A DNA stretch of 64,000 nucleotides from Mycobacteriaceae bacterium (GCA_903970145.1 CAJCHO010000039.1:31728-95727); one strand, 5' to 3'. Counted from the first letter of the stretch, positions 28,312 to 36,924 are shown. Translations and numbers: made by a program. Notes: a model not told the origin generated them from the letters alone.

Positions 28312-28677
28312 CTATGCGCTGGTCGCGCGGCGCGTGCGCAGCAATCTCAGGCGTGCCCGCGGCACCACCAGCGGAGCCTGGCCGCGCCAGTCGGCCAGCA
28401 GGCTCTCAAGTCGACCCAATGCCGGTCGTGCCCGCACGCTGCGGGGCACTGCGAGGCCGGCGCTCTGTGGCAGCAGTTTGATGCGACGACGCACCCGTCC
28501 CCGGGTAGTTCGAATGACGATAACCGGACGGCTGCGACGGTGCAGATGATGGATTACACGCATGGTCGCGGCACAAGCGAGGATGACCGCGCACACGAGC
28601 GCAGTCAGCAGTGCCATCATGCCAAACACGATCAACATGGCCTCGCCGGTCTGGGTTTGCAGGTAGTTGCTCATCAT
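28312..28677 (-). CDS. Hypothetical single-pass membrane protein with basic tail
   Basis: No family recognised. The longer open frame reaches 28962, but a plausible start is ATG 28677 (or 28674), with GGAG about 10 bases upstream, giving about 121 residues. Residues 14-40 (AMLIVFGMMALLTALVCAVILACAA) form one strong transmembrane segment. The rest is very arginine-rich (RRSRPVIVIRTTRGRVRRRIK..., ending RARLRLLRTRRATSA), so it should stay on the cytoplasmic side. A terminator follows directly, which supports this being a real gene. Confidence 0.5.
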   Translation of the reverse strand: MMSNYLQTQTGEAMLIVFGMMALLTALVCAVILACAATMRVIHHLHRRSRPVIVIRTTRGRVRRRIKLLPQSAGLAVPRSVRARPALGRLESLLADWRGQAPLVVPRARLRLLRTRRATSA

Positions 28678-28868
28678 GGTTGCGACTCCGCTTTCATTGG
28701 GTAAGTTCGGTGCCGGTGTGGCTCGCTTCAGGGCACCCACGTATTGTTGGCGCAGCGCAGCGTGGCGTCCTAAAGTGCGCCTTAAGGGTTCTAAAACCTG
28801 CGCCCCGAGAATTTGCCGAAGGCGCTGTGCAAAAATGCCGATGCGCTCTTGCGACGCTGACCGCAGAG

Positions 28869-29105
28869 TCAGTGCTGGCGTGCCATCTGGCTCAAGTGGA
28901 TGTCTCGAACCGACTCGAATCCCATGCGTCGGTAGAGCTCGATAGCGTGATAATTCGCACACGCGACCTGGAGCCAGGAAGTTACGCCCAGGCGCCGATG
29001 CCGGCGCGCAAGCTGCCAGATCAGCGCTGCCGCCAGACCCTGGCCGCGAAATCGCGGGTCGGTGCCCGGACTGGCACGCCGGCCGGCGAAGACGAGGCCG
29101 GCCAC
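28869..29105 (-). pseudogene. Truncated GNAT acetyltransferase (C-terminal half only)
   Basis: The frame encodes DPRFRGQGLAAALIWQLARRHRRLG..WLQVACANYHAIELYRRMGFESV, which is the acetyl-CoA-binding RGQGLA motif and the C-terminal strand/helix of a GNAT N-acetyltransferase. The first half of the domain is missing: only about 18 residues precede the RGQG motif, and upstream sequence belongs to the regulator that ends at 29113. It is therefore a 5'-deleted gene, perhaps left by the rearrangement that brought the regulator here. Confidence 0.65.
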
Positions 29106-29112
29106 ACCGAAT

Positions 29113-30624
29113 CTAGACGAGCAGGCCCGCTCGACGCGCCGTCGTCAGCACGGTGTTTTCCCAGTAGTCGCGATAGGCCGGCGGACTTGAATTGTTGGGC
29201 TTGTCCTGCTCGGGCAGACTGTAGTTGGCATCGAGGCGCCGCAGGTCGGTAAGCACGGCTTGAGCCTGGGCGGTTTGCCCGAATAGTGTATGGGCCAGGA
29301 CGAGATAGGCACGCGGCTCAGCCAGGCCCGGGTTCTTCTGCACCGCGCGCTCAAGCCAGTCGATCGCCTCGCCATACTGGCCCATCTGGAAATACATCTC
29401 GCCCAGGTTGACCAGCACCGCGTCTTCGATATGGCCGGGTGAAAGATTCATGCCGTGCCGGGTCATCTCGATGGCTTTTGCCGGTTCGGCGCGCTGAAGA
29501 TAGGTGGCCCCGAGCTGATAATAGGAATGAGGATTCTTGGGCTCCAGTTCAAGGCGCCGCAGGTCGGCGCGCAAGCGTCCCGGCAAGTCATGGTGAGCCG
29601 ACGCATACAGACCAAGGATGGTATAGATGCGCGGATTGTCGGGATCGGCTGCCTGCGCGCGCTGGGCCAGAGCATGGCCTTCGCTGTATTTCGCCTCGCG
29701 CACCTCGGCTTGCATCGACGAGCCAAAGTTGTACGCCTGAGTCGTGATGGCGTACGCGAGGCCGGCGACCGCGGCCATATTGTTCGGCTCGGCAGCGAGT
29801 ACCTCCCGATAGAGCGCCTCGATCTGCTCCTGGTTGTTCATGCATTGCGACCGGGTCTCGAGAGCGCGCGCACGCAACAGCAGGTCAGTTACCTTGTAAC
29901 TGCTCTTGCGCGTCTCGGCGTCGCGCGCCGCAGCAATCACCAACTGATGTCCGATGCTGTTGCCAATGCGCGTGGTAACGAGGTCCTGCAGCGCAAACAG
30001 GTCAGTATTCTCGGCCTCGAAGACGTCGGACCAGAGCTGCGCGTCGGTCATGGCGTCCATCAAAAAGGCATTGATCCGGATCGAATTACCATGGATTTGC
30101 ACACTGCCCTGCAGTACATAGCGCACGCCGAGTTCGCTACCGAGCTGGCGCACGCTAAGCTGCTTGTCGCGATACGCGAACGCAGTTGCCGGGCCGATCA
30201 CGAAGGCATCACGAATGCGCGAGAGATCGTGCGTGACGCTCTCGGTGATGCCGTCGACAAAGTACTCGCGCTGCGCGTCACCGGTGCGATTGATGAAGGG
30301 CAGAACGAGTATCGAGAGGGCCGCCCCCTGGGACTCGGACAATGCAAAGCGATAGCCGCGCCCCGGTACCGTCTCGATGGCTTCCGGTCCGAGGAGCTTG
30401 CGCAGACTCGATACGTGGACCGGCAGGTTGCTCTCCTCGACGACGAGGCCAGGCCAGGCGAGATTGAGCAGTTCATCCTTGGTGACAACGCGCGCGCGGT
30501 GCTCGATAAGCACCTGCAGGACGTCAAATGCGCGCCGGCCCAATGCGACAGGCTTGCCATCGACAATCAGGGAGCGCTCGGCAAAGCGTACTTCGATGTG
30601 TCCAAAGCGATAATTCAGTGACAC
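29113..30624 (-). CDS. OmpR-type winged-helix transcriptional regulator with TPR repeats (CadC/TolB-like)
   Basis: One-component regulator of 503 residues. Residues about 5-95 form an OmpR/PhoB-type winged helix (RRAFDVLQVLIEHRARVVTKDELLNLAWPGLVVEESNLPVHVSSLRKLLG..ETVPGRGYRF). Residues about 105-215 resemble the TolB/FlgO-like domain that often follows it (LSILVLPFINRTGD..YFVDGITESVTHDLSRI..FVIGP). The rest is a TPR array (for example YYQLGATYLQRAEPAKAIEMTR, NLGEMYFQMGQYGEAIDWLERAVQKNPGLAEP). No transmembrane segment separates the domains, so it looks soluble, unlike CadC. Start GTG 30624 is chosen for AAGGA eight bases upstream. Signal and target genes are unknown. Confidence 0.85.
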   Translation of the reverse strand: MSLNYRFGHIEVRFAERSLIVDGKPVALGRRAFDVLQVLIEHRARVVTKDELLNLAWPGLVVEESNLPVHVSSLRKLLGPEAIETVPGRGYRFALSESQGAALSILVLPFINRTGDAQREYFVDGITESVTHDLSRIRDAFVIGPATAFAYRDKQLSVRQLGSELGVRYVLQGSVQIHGNSIRINAFLMDAMTDAQLWSDVFEAENTDLFALQDLVTTRIGNSIGHQLVIAAARDAETRKSSYKVTDLLLRARALETRSQCMNNQEQIEALYREVLAAEPNNMAAVAGLAYAITTQAYNFGSSMQAEVREAKYSEGHALAQRAQAADPDNPRIYTILGLYASAHHDLPGRLRADLRRLELEPKNPHSYYQLGATYLQRAEPAKAIEMTRHGMNLSPGHIEDAVLVNLGEMYFQMGQYGEAIDWLERAVQKNPGLAEPRAYLVLAHTLFGQTAQAQAVLTDLRRLDANYSLPEQDKPNNSSPPAYRDYWENTVLTTARRAGLLV

Positions 30625-30744
30625 CAGTGAATTCCTTACTTGCGTCCCGGGCGATCGGCGAGCGCGGACCGCAACTCGGCCCGGCAACCGATCATTCTAG
30701 CGCTCTCCGGTCGCGCCGCCGAGAGCTTCTTGCCCCCTTCATCC

Positions 30745-31110
30745 TTATGAGACCGCGCTGCGGTCAAAATGGGGGTTCTCGATGATCCCGAAGCGATTGC
30801 CGAACGGATCGGTCACAGCGGCCACGCGGATCCCCTCGCCGACGTCGGTGACGACCTCCAGCGCAGTTGCGCCGAGCTCCAGCAAGCGCGAGTAGGCGGC
30901 AACTATATCGGCGACGCCCCACAAGGGCTGCGCCCCGGCCGTACCGGGCTGTCCGTCGGGCACAAGGCCAAGCTCGAAACCTCCAACGCTAAAGCCCACG
31001 TAGTAGGGAGCATCAAAGCTCGGTGCCTGCCCCAATACTTCGCTGTACCATTTTTTCGCGGCAGCGAGGTCAGGCGCCGGATAAAGCGCAGTTCGCAATC
31101 CCAGAATCAT
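30745..31110 (-). CDS. VOC-family (glyoxalase/bleomycin-resistance-like) protein
   Basis: A 121-residue single-chain VOC protein with two beta-alpha-beta-beta-beta modules: LGLRTALYPAPDLAAAKKWYSEVLGQAPSF...VGFSVGGFELGLVPD, then WGVADIVAAYSRLLELGATALE..VAAVTDPFGNRFGIIENP. The final DPFGNRFGIIENP is typical. The open frame starts at 31173, but the Shine-Dalgarno GAGGAGGG (complement of 31117-31124) places the start at ATG 31110. Metal ligands are not all obvious, so the substrate and whether it is an enzyme are unknown. Confidence 0.82.
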   Translation of the reverse strand: MILGLRTALYPAPDLAAAKKWYSEVLGQAPSFDAPYYVGFSVGGFELGLVPDGQPGTAGAQPLWGVADIVAAYSRLLELGATALEVVTDVGEGIRVAAVTDPFGNRFGIIENPHFDRSAVS

Positions 31111-31197
31111 TGCCATCCCTCCTCGATAAATGCGCCAGAACAATGGAACTCGCCGAGCCAGGCGCGACCTCACGGCACCGAGGCGCCGGCCCTGCCA

Positions 31198-31749
31198 TCA
31201 CGTCGCAGCGATATGCTTGGTCATGGGAACAAACTCGATCGACACCCCCTCGCCAAGCGGCCAGCGCGCCTTTTCGCCGGCCACGTAGCCACGCCTGGCG
31301 TACAGGCGCACGCCAGGCAAGGTCGCCATAAGTTCAAAACGCGTGAATCCATGGAGCCGGGCCTCGTGCTCGCAATGCTCAAGCAAGAGGGACCCAAGAC
31401 CCGTGCGCGCAAACTCCGGGGCAACGAAAAAAGCGCGGATCTTGGCGGCATCGGCAAGCGGATCGAGTTCAGCCGGATCACGATCGGATCGCGCATCACC
31501 TCCAAACAGGGTCCGGCGTCGGCTCCAGCCGCCGCAAGCAATCAGGCGCGTGTCACGCTCCACCACAAAATAGGTTTGATCGATAATGAGCTGCGAATCA
31601 ACGCCAAAGGCGCCGCGCAGGGCGCCCTCGAGCTGGGGCAGGCTGTAGTCCCGCGCACCAAGTTGGCGCACCGATGCCTCGATGAGGACCTTAAGGGCTT
31701 CGCGGTCCTCGAAGCGGGCAGCCCGCAACAGCGCACCAGCGGGCAGCAT
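31198..31749 (-). CDS. GNAT family N-acetyltransferase
   Basis: A 183-residue GNAT acetyltransferase. The core motif is IRAFFVAPEFARTGLGSLLLEHCEHEA, containing an R-T-G-L-G version of the acetyl-CoA pyrophosphate loop. The C-terminal GVRLYARRGYV is also typical. The open frame runs to 31773, overlapping the preceding gene; ATG 31749 lies directly after that gene's TAG, so the two are coupled. The substrate is not predictable. It is full length, in contrast to the GNAT fragment at 28.9 kb. Confidence 0.85.
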   Translation of the reverse strand: MLPAGALLRAARFEDREALKVLIEASVRQLGARDYSLPQLEGALRGAFGVDSQLIIDQTYFVVERDTRLIACGGWSRRRTLFGGDARSDRDPAELDPLADAAKIRAFFVAPEFARTGLGSLLLEHCEHEARLHGFTRFELMATLPGVRLYARRGYVAGEKARWPLGEGVSIEFVPMTKHIAAT

Positions 31750-31750
31750 G

Positions 31751-32155
31751 CTAGCGCAACTCCTTGCGGACAACGAGTTTTAGTCCGGACCAGATCTCCG
31801 TTACTGCGCACACCTTTACATCGACAAAGCCCAGCGGCAAGGCCAGCTCGCGTACGACATGTTCGGTGATGTCGGTAGGCACCTTGGCCGCTTTCTTGGG
31901 CCACGAAACCCATACCGCGGCGTCGCTGGCAAGGACCTTGCGCAAGCGCCCCAGCGTACGCCCGAGATCCGCGCGCACGCTGGAAAAAACATGAACGAGC
32001 TGTACCCTGGCATCGGCCTTATCGACGAACTCTACGCCTGGCGCCAGGGGTGCCAGCAGGGCCTGATAGTCGTCGGGAGCACCGATCAGGTAGACGCGGT
32101 GCTCAGCGACGATGCCCAGCTTTTTGGCCAGCGGCGTACTCGAATATCCAGCCAC
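31751..32155 (-). CDS. DUF3052 family protein
   Basis: The 134-residue protein matches DUF3052: it opens MAGYSSTPLAKKLGI and contains ASDAAVWVSWPKKAAKVPTDITEHVVRELALPLGFVDVKVCAV..WSGLKLVVRK, the conserved part of that family. Function is unknown. It precedes the GNAT gene with an overlap-style junction, so the two are probably one transcript. The 288 bases upstream, up to the ethanolamine permease start, contain no gene that I can support and should carry the divergent promoters. Confidence 0.82.
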   Translation of the reverse strand: MAGYSSTPLAKKLGIVAEHRVYLIGAPDDYQALLAPLAPGVEFVDKADARVQLVHVFSSVRADLGRTLGRLRKVLASDAAVWVSWPKKAAKVPTDITEHVVRELALPLGFVDVKVCAVTEIWSGLKLVVRKELR

Positions 32156-32443
32156 TCCAGCTTCCCTTCGCGCACGCTGCCGGCGCAGTCATGCAGGCCG
32201 GGCCGCTCGATAATCTTCTGAATCGGACCACTGGTCGGGCGTTTTGCCCCCCCATGCCGCCTGTGGAAGTACACCACTGTCGAGATGATCGCAAAGGCAC
32301 CGGCCTGCGCAGATACTGTACCCATAGAGCCCCCTGCCGACAAGGCTGCGCGTGGCCGCGCAGCTCGGCCCGGATCCTGCTTTGCTCGACTATAGTCGCA
32401 GTTGTGCCTGAGTTTTTTCCCTTACACGCCCAGAAGGACAGCC

Positions 32444-33817
32444 ATGTCTGCCGCTGACGGCCAAACGCCGCACCTGAACAAGACGCTCACGACCCTGCAG
32501 CTATGGGGCATCGCAGTCGGTCTCGTGATTTCCGGTGAATATTTTGGCTGGAGCTATGGTTGGGCGTCGGCCGGCACGCTCGGCTTTACCGTAACCGCCC
32601 TCTTCGTTGCCGCGATGTACACCGCGTTCATCTTCAGCTTCACCGAACTGACCACGTCGATCCCGCGCGCGGGCGGCCCGTTCGCCTACAGCAAGGCGGC
32701 ATTCGGCCCGACGGGTGGTTATCTGGCCGGCGCCGCGACGCTCATCGAATTCGTGTTCGCACCGCCGGCAATTGCTCTGGCAATCGGCGCCTACCTGAAC
32801 GTGCAGTTTCCCGAGCTCGCGCCGAAAACGGCGGCTCTCGGTGCCTATGTCGTATTTATGATCCTTAATATCGTCGGTGTGCAGATCGCTGCGACCTTCG
32901 AGCTGGTCGTTACCCTACTGGCTATTTTCGAGCTGCTGGTTTTCATGGGGGTCGTGTCACCGGGCTTTTCCTGGCTCAACTTTCGCCACGGCGGCTGGTC
33001 CGGTCACGATGAACTCAGCCCGGCAGCCATCCCCGGCATGTTTGCCGCAATTCCCTTCGCGATCTGGTTCTTTCTGGCGATCGAGGGCGTCGCCATGGCA
33101 GCCGAAGAAGCCCGCGATCCGCACCACTCGATTCCGATCGCCTACATCACCGGCATCATCACTCTCCTCCTGCTCGCCATCGGGGTGATGGTTTTTGCCG
33201 GGGGTGCAGGCGACTGGACGGCCCTTGCGAACATCAATGACCCGCTGCCGCAGGCCATGAAGGTTATCGTCGGCGCCAACAGCAACTGGTTGCACATGCT
33301 GGTCTGGCTCGGCCTGTTTGGCCTGATTGCCTCATTTCACGGCATTATCCTTGGCTACTCCCGACAGATCTTTGCGCTCGCACGCGAAGCCTACCTGCCA
33401 GCCTATTTCGCGCGGATCCACCCGCGGTTTCACACTCCCCATCGCGCGATTCTGGCCGGTGGAGTCGTCGGGATCATCGCAATCTACAGCGATGAAGCGA
33501 TCAGCTTGCAGGGCCAGCCGCTGACCGCCAACATCGTCACGATGTCGGTGTTTGGGGCGATTACCATGTACATCATCAGCATGCTGAGCCTGTTTCGCCT
33601 GCGGCGCCGCGAGCCGCAGATGGTGCGGCCTTATCGCGCTCCGCTCTATCCCCTGTTGCCGGCGGTGGCTCTGGTCGCCTCGATGATCTGCATGGCGACG
33701 ATGATCTATTACAACTGGCTGCTTTTCATCATTTTCGCGATCCTGCTGGCACTCGGATATCTGTATTTCCTGTGTACCGGAGCGAGTCGAGCGCGGGCAG
33801 CCGCGTCGGCTAGCTAA
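32444..33817 (+). CDS. eat: Ethanolamine permease (APC family)
   Basis: Twelve-helix amino acid/polyamine/organocation transporter of 458 residues, closest in character to ethanolamine permeases: LQLWGIAVGLVISGEYFGWSYGW at the start, then FTELTTSIPRAGGPFAYSKAAFGPTGGYLAG, and later FHGIILGYSRQIFALAREAYLP. The frame begins at 32402, but AGAAGGA six bases before ATG 32444 decides the start. No ethanolamine ammonia-lyase (eutBC) is in the window. The ExaC-type aldehyde dehydrogenase at 48-50 kb could handle the acetaldehyde product; that link is inference. Tandem GC-rich inverted repeats follow the stop, without a T-tract. Confidence 0.85.
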   Translation: MSAADGQTPHLNKTLTTLQLWGIAVGLVISGEYFGWSYGWASAGTLGFTVTALFVAAMYTAFIFSFTELTTSIPRAGGPFAYSKAAFGPTGGYLAGAATLIEFVFAPPAIALAIGAYLNVQFPELAPKTAALGAYVVFMILNIVGVQIAATFELVVTLLAIFELLVFMGVVSPGFSWLNFRHGGWSGHDELSPAAIPGMFAAIPFAIWFFLAIEGVAMAAEEARDPHHSIPIAYITGIITLLLLAIGVMVFAGGAGDWTALANINDPLPQAMKVIVGANSNWLHMLVWLGLFGLIASFHGIILGYSRQIFALAREAYLPAYFARIHPRFHTPHRAILAGGVVGIIAIYSDEAISLQGQPLTANIVTMSVFGAITMYIISMLSLFRLRRREPQMVRPYRAPLYPLLPAVALVASMICMATMIYYNWLLFIIFAILLALGYLYFLCTGASRARAAASAS

Positions 33818-33965
33818 GCGACTCCATTGGAGTCCGGCGACGCGCCGGCTGCCGGACCCTTCTGTCGGCTAGCGCACTGACGAGACGCGCTCACGCGTCC
33901 AGCATTGTCTTCTCAAGGCGATTGACGGCGACCTTTACGCCGCACGCACAGGAGGAGTCGCACCG

Positions 33966-34442
33966 ATGGAAACATTCCCGACTGGATCCCGCCGGCCAAA
34001 CGTTCTGCACGCTACCCGGATCTACGAGACGTGGACGACCGCCCACTGGTGGAATCCCCTGAGATCGCTACCGCCCTACCAGATCGGACTTCTGGCCTTG
34101 GCGATGGCAGCGATCACCGCCGCATTGGTCACCATTGCGGTGCTCGCTGCTGCCAGCCCCGCCCAGGGCCCCGCGTTCGATTCAAGAATCAGCGTCGCGG
34201 TGAAGTCCGTGCTCGCGAGCGATGAAGTCCTGGTTGGTTCGCATATTCAGGTGGTAGCCGAGCACGGGGTCGTGACGCTAAGCGGGTTGACCAATAGCCA
34301 CCACGCTGCGTCGGTCGCCGCGGATGACGCGCTTACCGTTGCGGGCGTGACGCGCGTCGACAATCAGTTGCGAACACCGAGCGTTCGCAGAATCCCGGCC
34401 GACGCGCGCAATGTTGCCGCGAGATCGGCGGCGGCGCCATGA
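33966..34442 (+). CDS. BON-domain protein with N-terminal membrane anchor
   Basis: 158 residues. A single hydrophobic segment (about residues 40-63, GLLALAMAAITAALVTIAVLAAA) follows a tryptophan-rich cytoplasmic N-terminus. Residues about 72-138 form a BON domain: ISVAVKSVLASDEVLVGSHIQVVAEHGVVTLSGLTNSHHAASVAADDALTVAGVTRVDNQL. BON domains (as in OsmY) bind phospholipid or stabilise envelopes. An AGGAGG Shine-Dalgarno precedes the ATG. The stop overlaps the next gene's ATG (ATGA), so the two are co-translated. Confidence 0.82.
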   Translation: METFPTGSRRPNVLHATRIYETWTTAHWWNPLRSLPPYQIGLLALAMAAITAALVTIAVLAAASPAQGPAFDSRISVAVKSVLASDEVLVGSHIQVVAEHGVVTLSGLTNSHHAASVAADDALTVAGVTRVDNQLRTPSVRRIPADARNVAARSAAAP

Positions 34443-34834
34443 AAGCGGTAATGCGACACCAGTTGGACGATGTCAAATCTATCGCGTGGCTCAAAAAACC
34501 CCAGCCGCATGACTATCCCTGCGCGGTGTCTTACCTGAGCCTGATCATGGCGCCGGAAGCAGCTCAAAAGATTGCTGCCGCACTGAAGGACTCGAGCAGC
34601 ATCCTCCATCCCGCCAAGGATGTCTTGAGGGCGTCTGGCCTGCCGCTACTTGATCGAGGCGACGAAGAGTTGAAGAAGGTGCATGAAAAGATCCTGGCCG
34701 GCACAAAGCTCTCTCCCGTGCTGCTGTGTCGCGACAAGGCCGGCTCGCGGGTCATCATTGCCGACGGCTATCATCGACTGTGCGCGGCCTACCACATCGA
34801 TGAGAACGCCACCGTCCCCTGTCGAATCGTCTAG
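34439..34834 (+). CDS. ParB/sulfiredoxin-like domain protein of unknown function
   Basis: 131 residues. The C-terminal half reads KVHEKILAGTKLSPVLLCRDKAGSRVIIADGYHRLCAAYHIDENATVPCRI, which follows the ParB/Srx-type pattern (an I..I.P.... strand, then DG.HR..A motif with an invariant glycine-histidine-arginine). The N-terminal part is not recognisable. It overlaps the BON gene by four bases, and this coupling suggests a shared stress or envelope role. It is a lone protein with no ParA or partition site nearby, so chromosome partitioning is unlikely. Confidence 0.65.
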   Translation: MKAVMRHQLDDVKSIAWLKKPQPHDYPCAVSYLSLIMAPEAAQKIAAALKDSSSILHPAKDVLRASGLPLLDRGDEELKKVHEKILAGTKLSPVLLCRDKAGSRVIIADGYHRLCAAYHIDENATVPCRIV

Positions 34835-35099
34835 GCGTCCGCAGGCGGCCGGGCATCCCGTCCGGCATCTGATGGGGCGCGCGACAAGCGTGCGCCGCAG
34901 AATTCGGCTATGCAGCTGCGCTGCGCGCGGTCCCCTGGTGTGTTTGCCAACACACCGACTCACGCGAGGCAATTGTCTATCCTGAAATCCTGATCTGTAG
35001 CCCGCCTTAACTGCTTTCTGATTTCGGCCAACACGGACAGATCGCCCGGCGCTTTGTCATCTCGACTGAGCCTAGCGGCCCAACCTCGGGAGAATCGCA

Positions 35100-35258
35100 A
35101 TGTCGCTCGGACTCTTACTTCTTATCATCGTCGTCCTGTTGCTCGTTGGAGCAATCCCCAGCTGGCCCTATAGCCGAGGGTGGGGTTACGGACCCAGTGG
35201 TGGCCTTGGCCTCGTGCTCGTCGTGGTGGTGATCCTGTTGGTAGCCGGACGGATATAA
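35100..35258 (+). CDS. DUF3309 family small membrane protein
   Basis: 52 residues, with two hydrophobic stretches (LGLLLLIIVVLLLVGAIP and GGLGLVLVVVVILLVAGRI) joined by SWPYSRGWGYGPS, the typical DUF3309 layout. GGGAGA lies before the ATG at 35100. The family is common in proteobacteria, is of unknown function, and is often near general-stress genes. The neighbours here (BON protein upstream, secreted proline-rich protein downstream) agree with that. Confidence 0.85.
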   Translation: MSLGLLLLIIVVLLLVGAIPSWPYSRGWGYGPSGGLGLVLVVVVILLVAGRI

Positions 35259-35283
35259 GGCCGGGACGGCCCTGGAGACTATC

Positions 35284-35655
35284 GTGAATAAATCAACGCT
35301 GATTGCTGCCGGGCTGATCACCGGCATGGCTTTGTTTGAATCGGTGCCAGCTCAGGTGCCAGCTCAAGTGCCAGCGCCGGGAACCCTGCGTTCACAACCT
35401 CCGGTTGGTACTCCCGAAGCCTCACCGCCGACCAACGCGGGCACGCCCGAGACCTCGCGTCCGACCGTACCGGGTTCGCCTGAGATTACGCCGGCCCTGC
35501 CAACCTGCGCGCCTGGGGCTTCAACGCTGCGCAGCGGCTGTCCGCCGGTTACCTCGCCACCCGGCGTAGCTCCCGCTCCAGAGACCGTGCCGGGATCCCC
35601 CGCCCCACCACCTGAAAACACTCCACCGCTTTCGGGAGCCGGCGCACTTCACTAG
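35284..35655 (+). CDS. Secreted proline/threonine-rich low-complexity protein
   Basis: 123 residues, GTG start at 35284 with GGAG upstream. The N-terminus (MNKSTLIAAGLITGMALFESVPAQV) is a signal peptide. The mature part is almost entirely Pro, Thr, Ser, Gly and Ala (PAQVPAQVPAPGT, TPEASPPTNAGTPETSRPT), containing only two cysteines (PTCAPGAS, SGCPPVT) that could form one disulfide. The gene starts with 9- to 12-base tandem repeats encoding PAQV. No domain is recognised; it may be a periplasmic or cell-surface spacer protein. Confidence 0.6.
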   Translation: MNKSTLIAAGLITGMALFESVPAQVPAQVPAPGTLRSQPPVGTPEASPPTNAGTPETSRPTVPGSPEITPALPTCAPGASTLRSGCPPVTSPPGVAPAPETVPGSPAPPPENTPPLSGAGALH

Positions 35656-35700
35656 GAGGCGAACACCCTCCTCGGCTGAACTGGCGCGTCGCGCCAGGTC

Positions 35701-36813
35701 CTACGCATGCGCTCGACAGAACTCGGCGAGAAACCCGCTCAGGTGGGTAACCGCTGGCGCGCTGACCGCGTTGTACATCGAGGCGCGTACTCCACCGAGC
35801 GATCGATGGCCGGCCAGGCCCTGAAACCCCGCATCGTTTGCAGCTGCCAGAAAGCGCTCTGACAGGCGTTCGTCACGAAAGCGGAAGGTCGCGTTCATCA
35901 GCGAGCGAAAACGCCTGTCCGCGTGCGTGTCGATGACATCCGAGAGCTCATCAAGGGTGCCATACAAGGTGTTCGCCTTGGTGCGATTGATAGTCGCCAT
36001 GCCGGCGAGTCCGCCGACGCTATCGCGCAGCCAGCGCGTCACGAGCGTGAGGACGTAGATGCCGAACACCGGCGGCGTGTTGTAGTTCGAATGATAACGG
36101 GCGTGAGTGCGGTAGTCGAGCATTGGTGGCAGGCCGTCGGGAATCCTCGCCAGAAGATCAGAATCGATCAGGCAGATGGTCACGCCTGCGGGCCCGACAT
36201 TCTTTTGGGCGTGCGCGTAAATCATGGCGTGACCATCAACCCGGACGGGACGCGACAGAAAATCTGAAGACATGTCGGCAATCCAGGGGACGGCTGCAGC
36301 TGGCAAGGCTTGTTCGAACTGCAGGCCTTCAATCGTCTCGTTGGACACATAGTGGGCGTAGGGTGCGCTCGCTGATACCGCAAGGCTCGCCGGATCCGGC
36401 AGGCGGCGGTAGGCATCCGGCGCCCCATCCCAGATGATGTCAAGCTCTCGCACGCAGCGCGCTTCCTCGATCGCCTTGGCGCTCCAGTAACCCGAGCGCA
36501 CATAGGCCGCGCGGCTTTGCCCGCTTGCGAAATTCATCGGGATCATCGAGAACTGCAAACTACTGCCACCCTGCAGGAAGAGCACCGCGTAACGTTCTGG
36601 AATGTCGAGCAGCTCCCGAAGATTGGCTTCGCTTTCGGCGAGGATCTCTTCAAACCAGGCCGAACGGTGGCTCATACCGAGCACCGAGACTCCGGTCTCC
36701 GGCAAGGCCACGATTGCCTCCTGCGCTTCGCGCAACACGGACTCGGGGAGCGCTCCGGGGCCGGCCGAGAAGTTCAGCTGGTTGGATGTGAATCGGATCG
36801 GACTTGATGACAT
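35701..36813 (-). CDS. serC: Phosphoserine aminotransferase
   Basis: PLP-dependent class V aminotransferase that makes 3-phosphoserine from phosphohydroxypyruvate (serine synthesis), and also serves pyridoxine synthesis. The 370-residue protein has the family opening NFSAGPGALPESVLREAQ, MSHRSAWFEEI, FLQGGSSLQFSMIPMNF, and the PLP-lysine in AHAQKNVGPAGVTI. The end (GHRSLGGVRASMYNAV) carries substrate-binding arginines. Start ATG 36813 (MSSSPIRFTSN) is chosen over the longer frame because the upstream residues have no family counterpart. It is separate from the usual serC-pheA-aroA cluster of betaproteobacteria, so it may be a second copy or relocated. Confidence 0.93.
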   Translation of the reverse strand: MSSSPIRFTSNQLNFSAGPGALPESVLREAQEAIVALPETGVSVLGMSHRSAWFEEILAESEANLRELLDIPERYAVLFLQGGSSLQFSMIPMNFASGQSRAAYVRSGYWSAKAIEEARCVRELDIIWDGAPDAYRRLPDPASLAVSASAPYAHYVSNETIEGLQFEQALPAAAVPWIADMSSDFLSRPVRVDGHAMIYAHAQKNVGPAGVTICLIDSDLLARIPDGLPPMLDYRTHARYHSNYNTPPVFGIYVLTLVTRWLRDSVGGLAGMATINRTKANTLYGTLDELSDVIDTHADRRFRSLMNATFRFRDERLSERFLAAANDAGFQGLAGHRSLGGVRASMYNAVSAPAVTHLSGFLAEFCRAHA

Positions 36814-36924
36814 GGGATTGGCGGGTCTCCGGCCGCGAGCCCCCGCTCGGGACTCCTTTGCGCACACTCGAGGATCGCCTGGAAAACGCCATCGCAAAGC
36901 CCAAAGATAGCGGCAAAAACAGCA

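Noticed and set aside
32086..32343. 85-residue minus-strand frame upstream of the DUF3052 gene
   Set aside because: Overlaps the start of DUF3052 and has no clear ribosome site; a hydrophobic stretch is too short to support a membrane protein.
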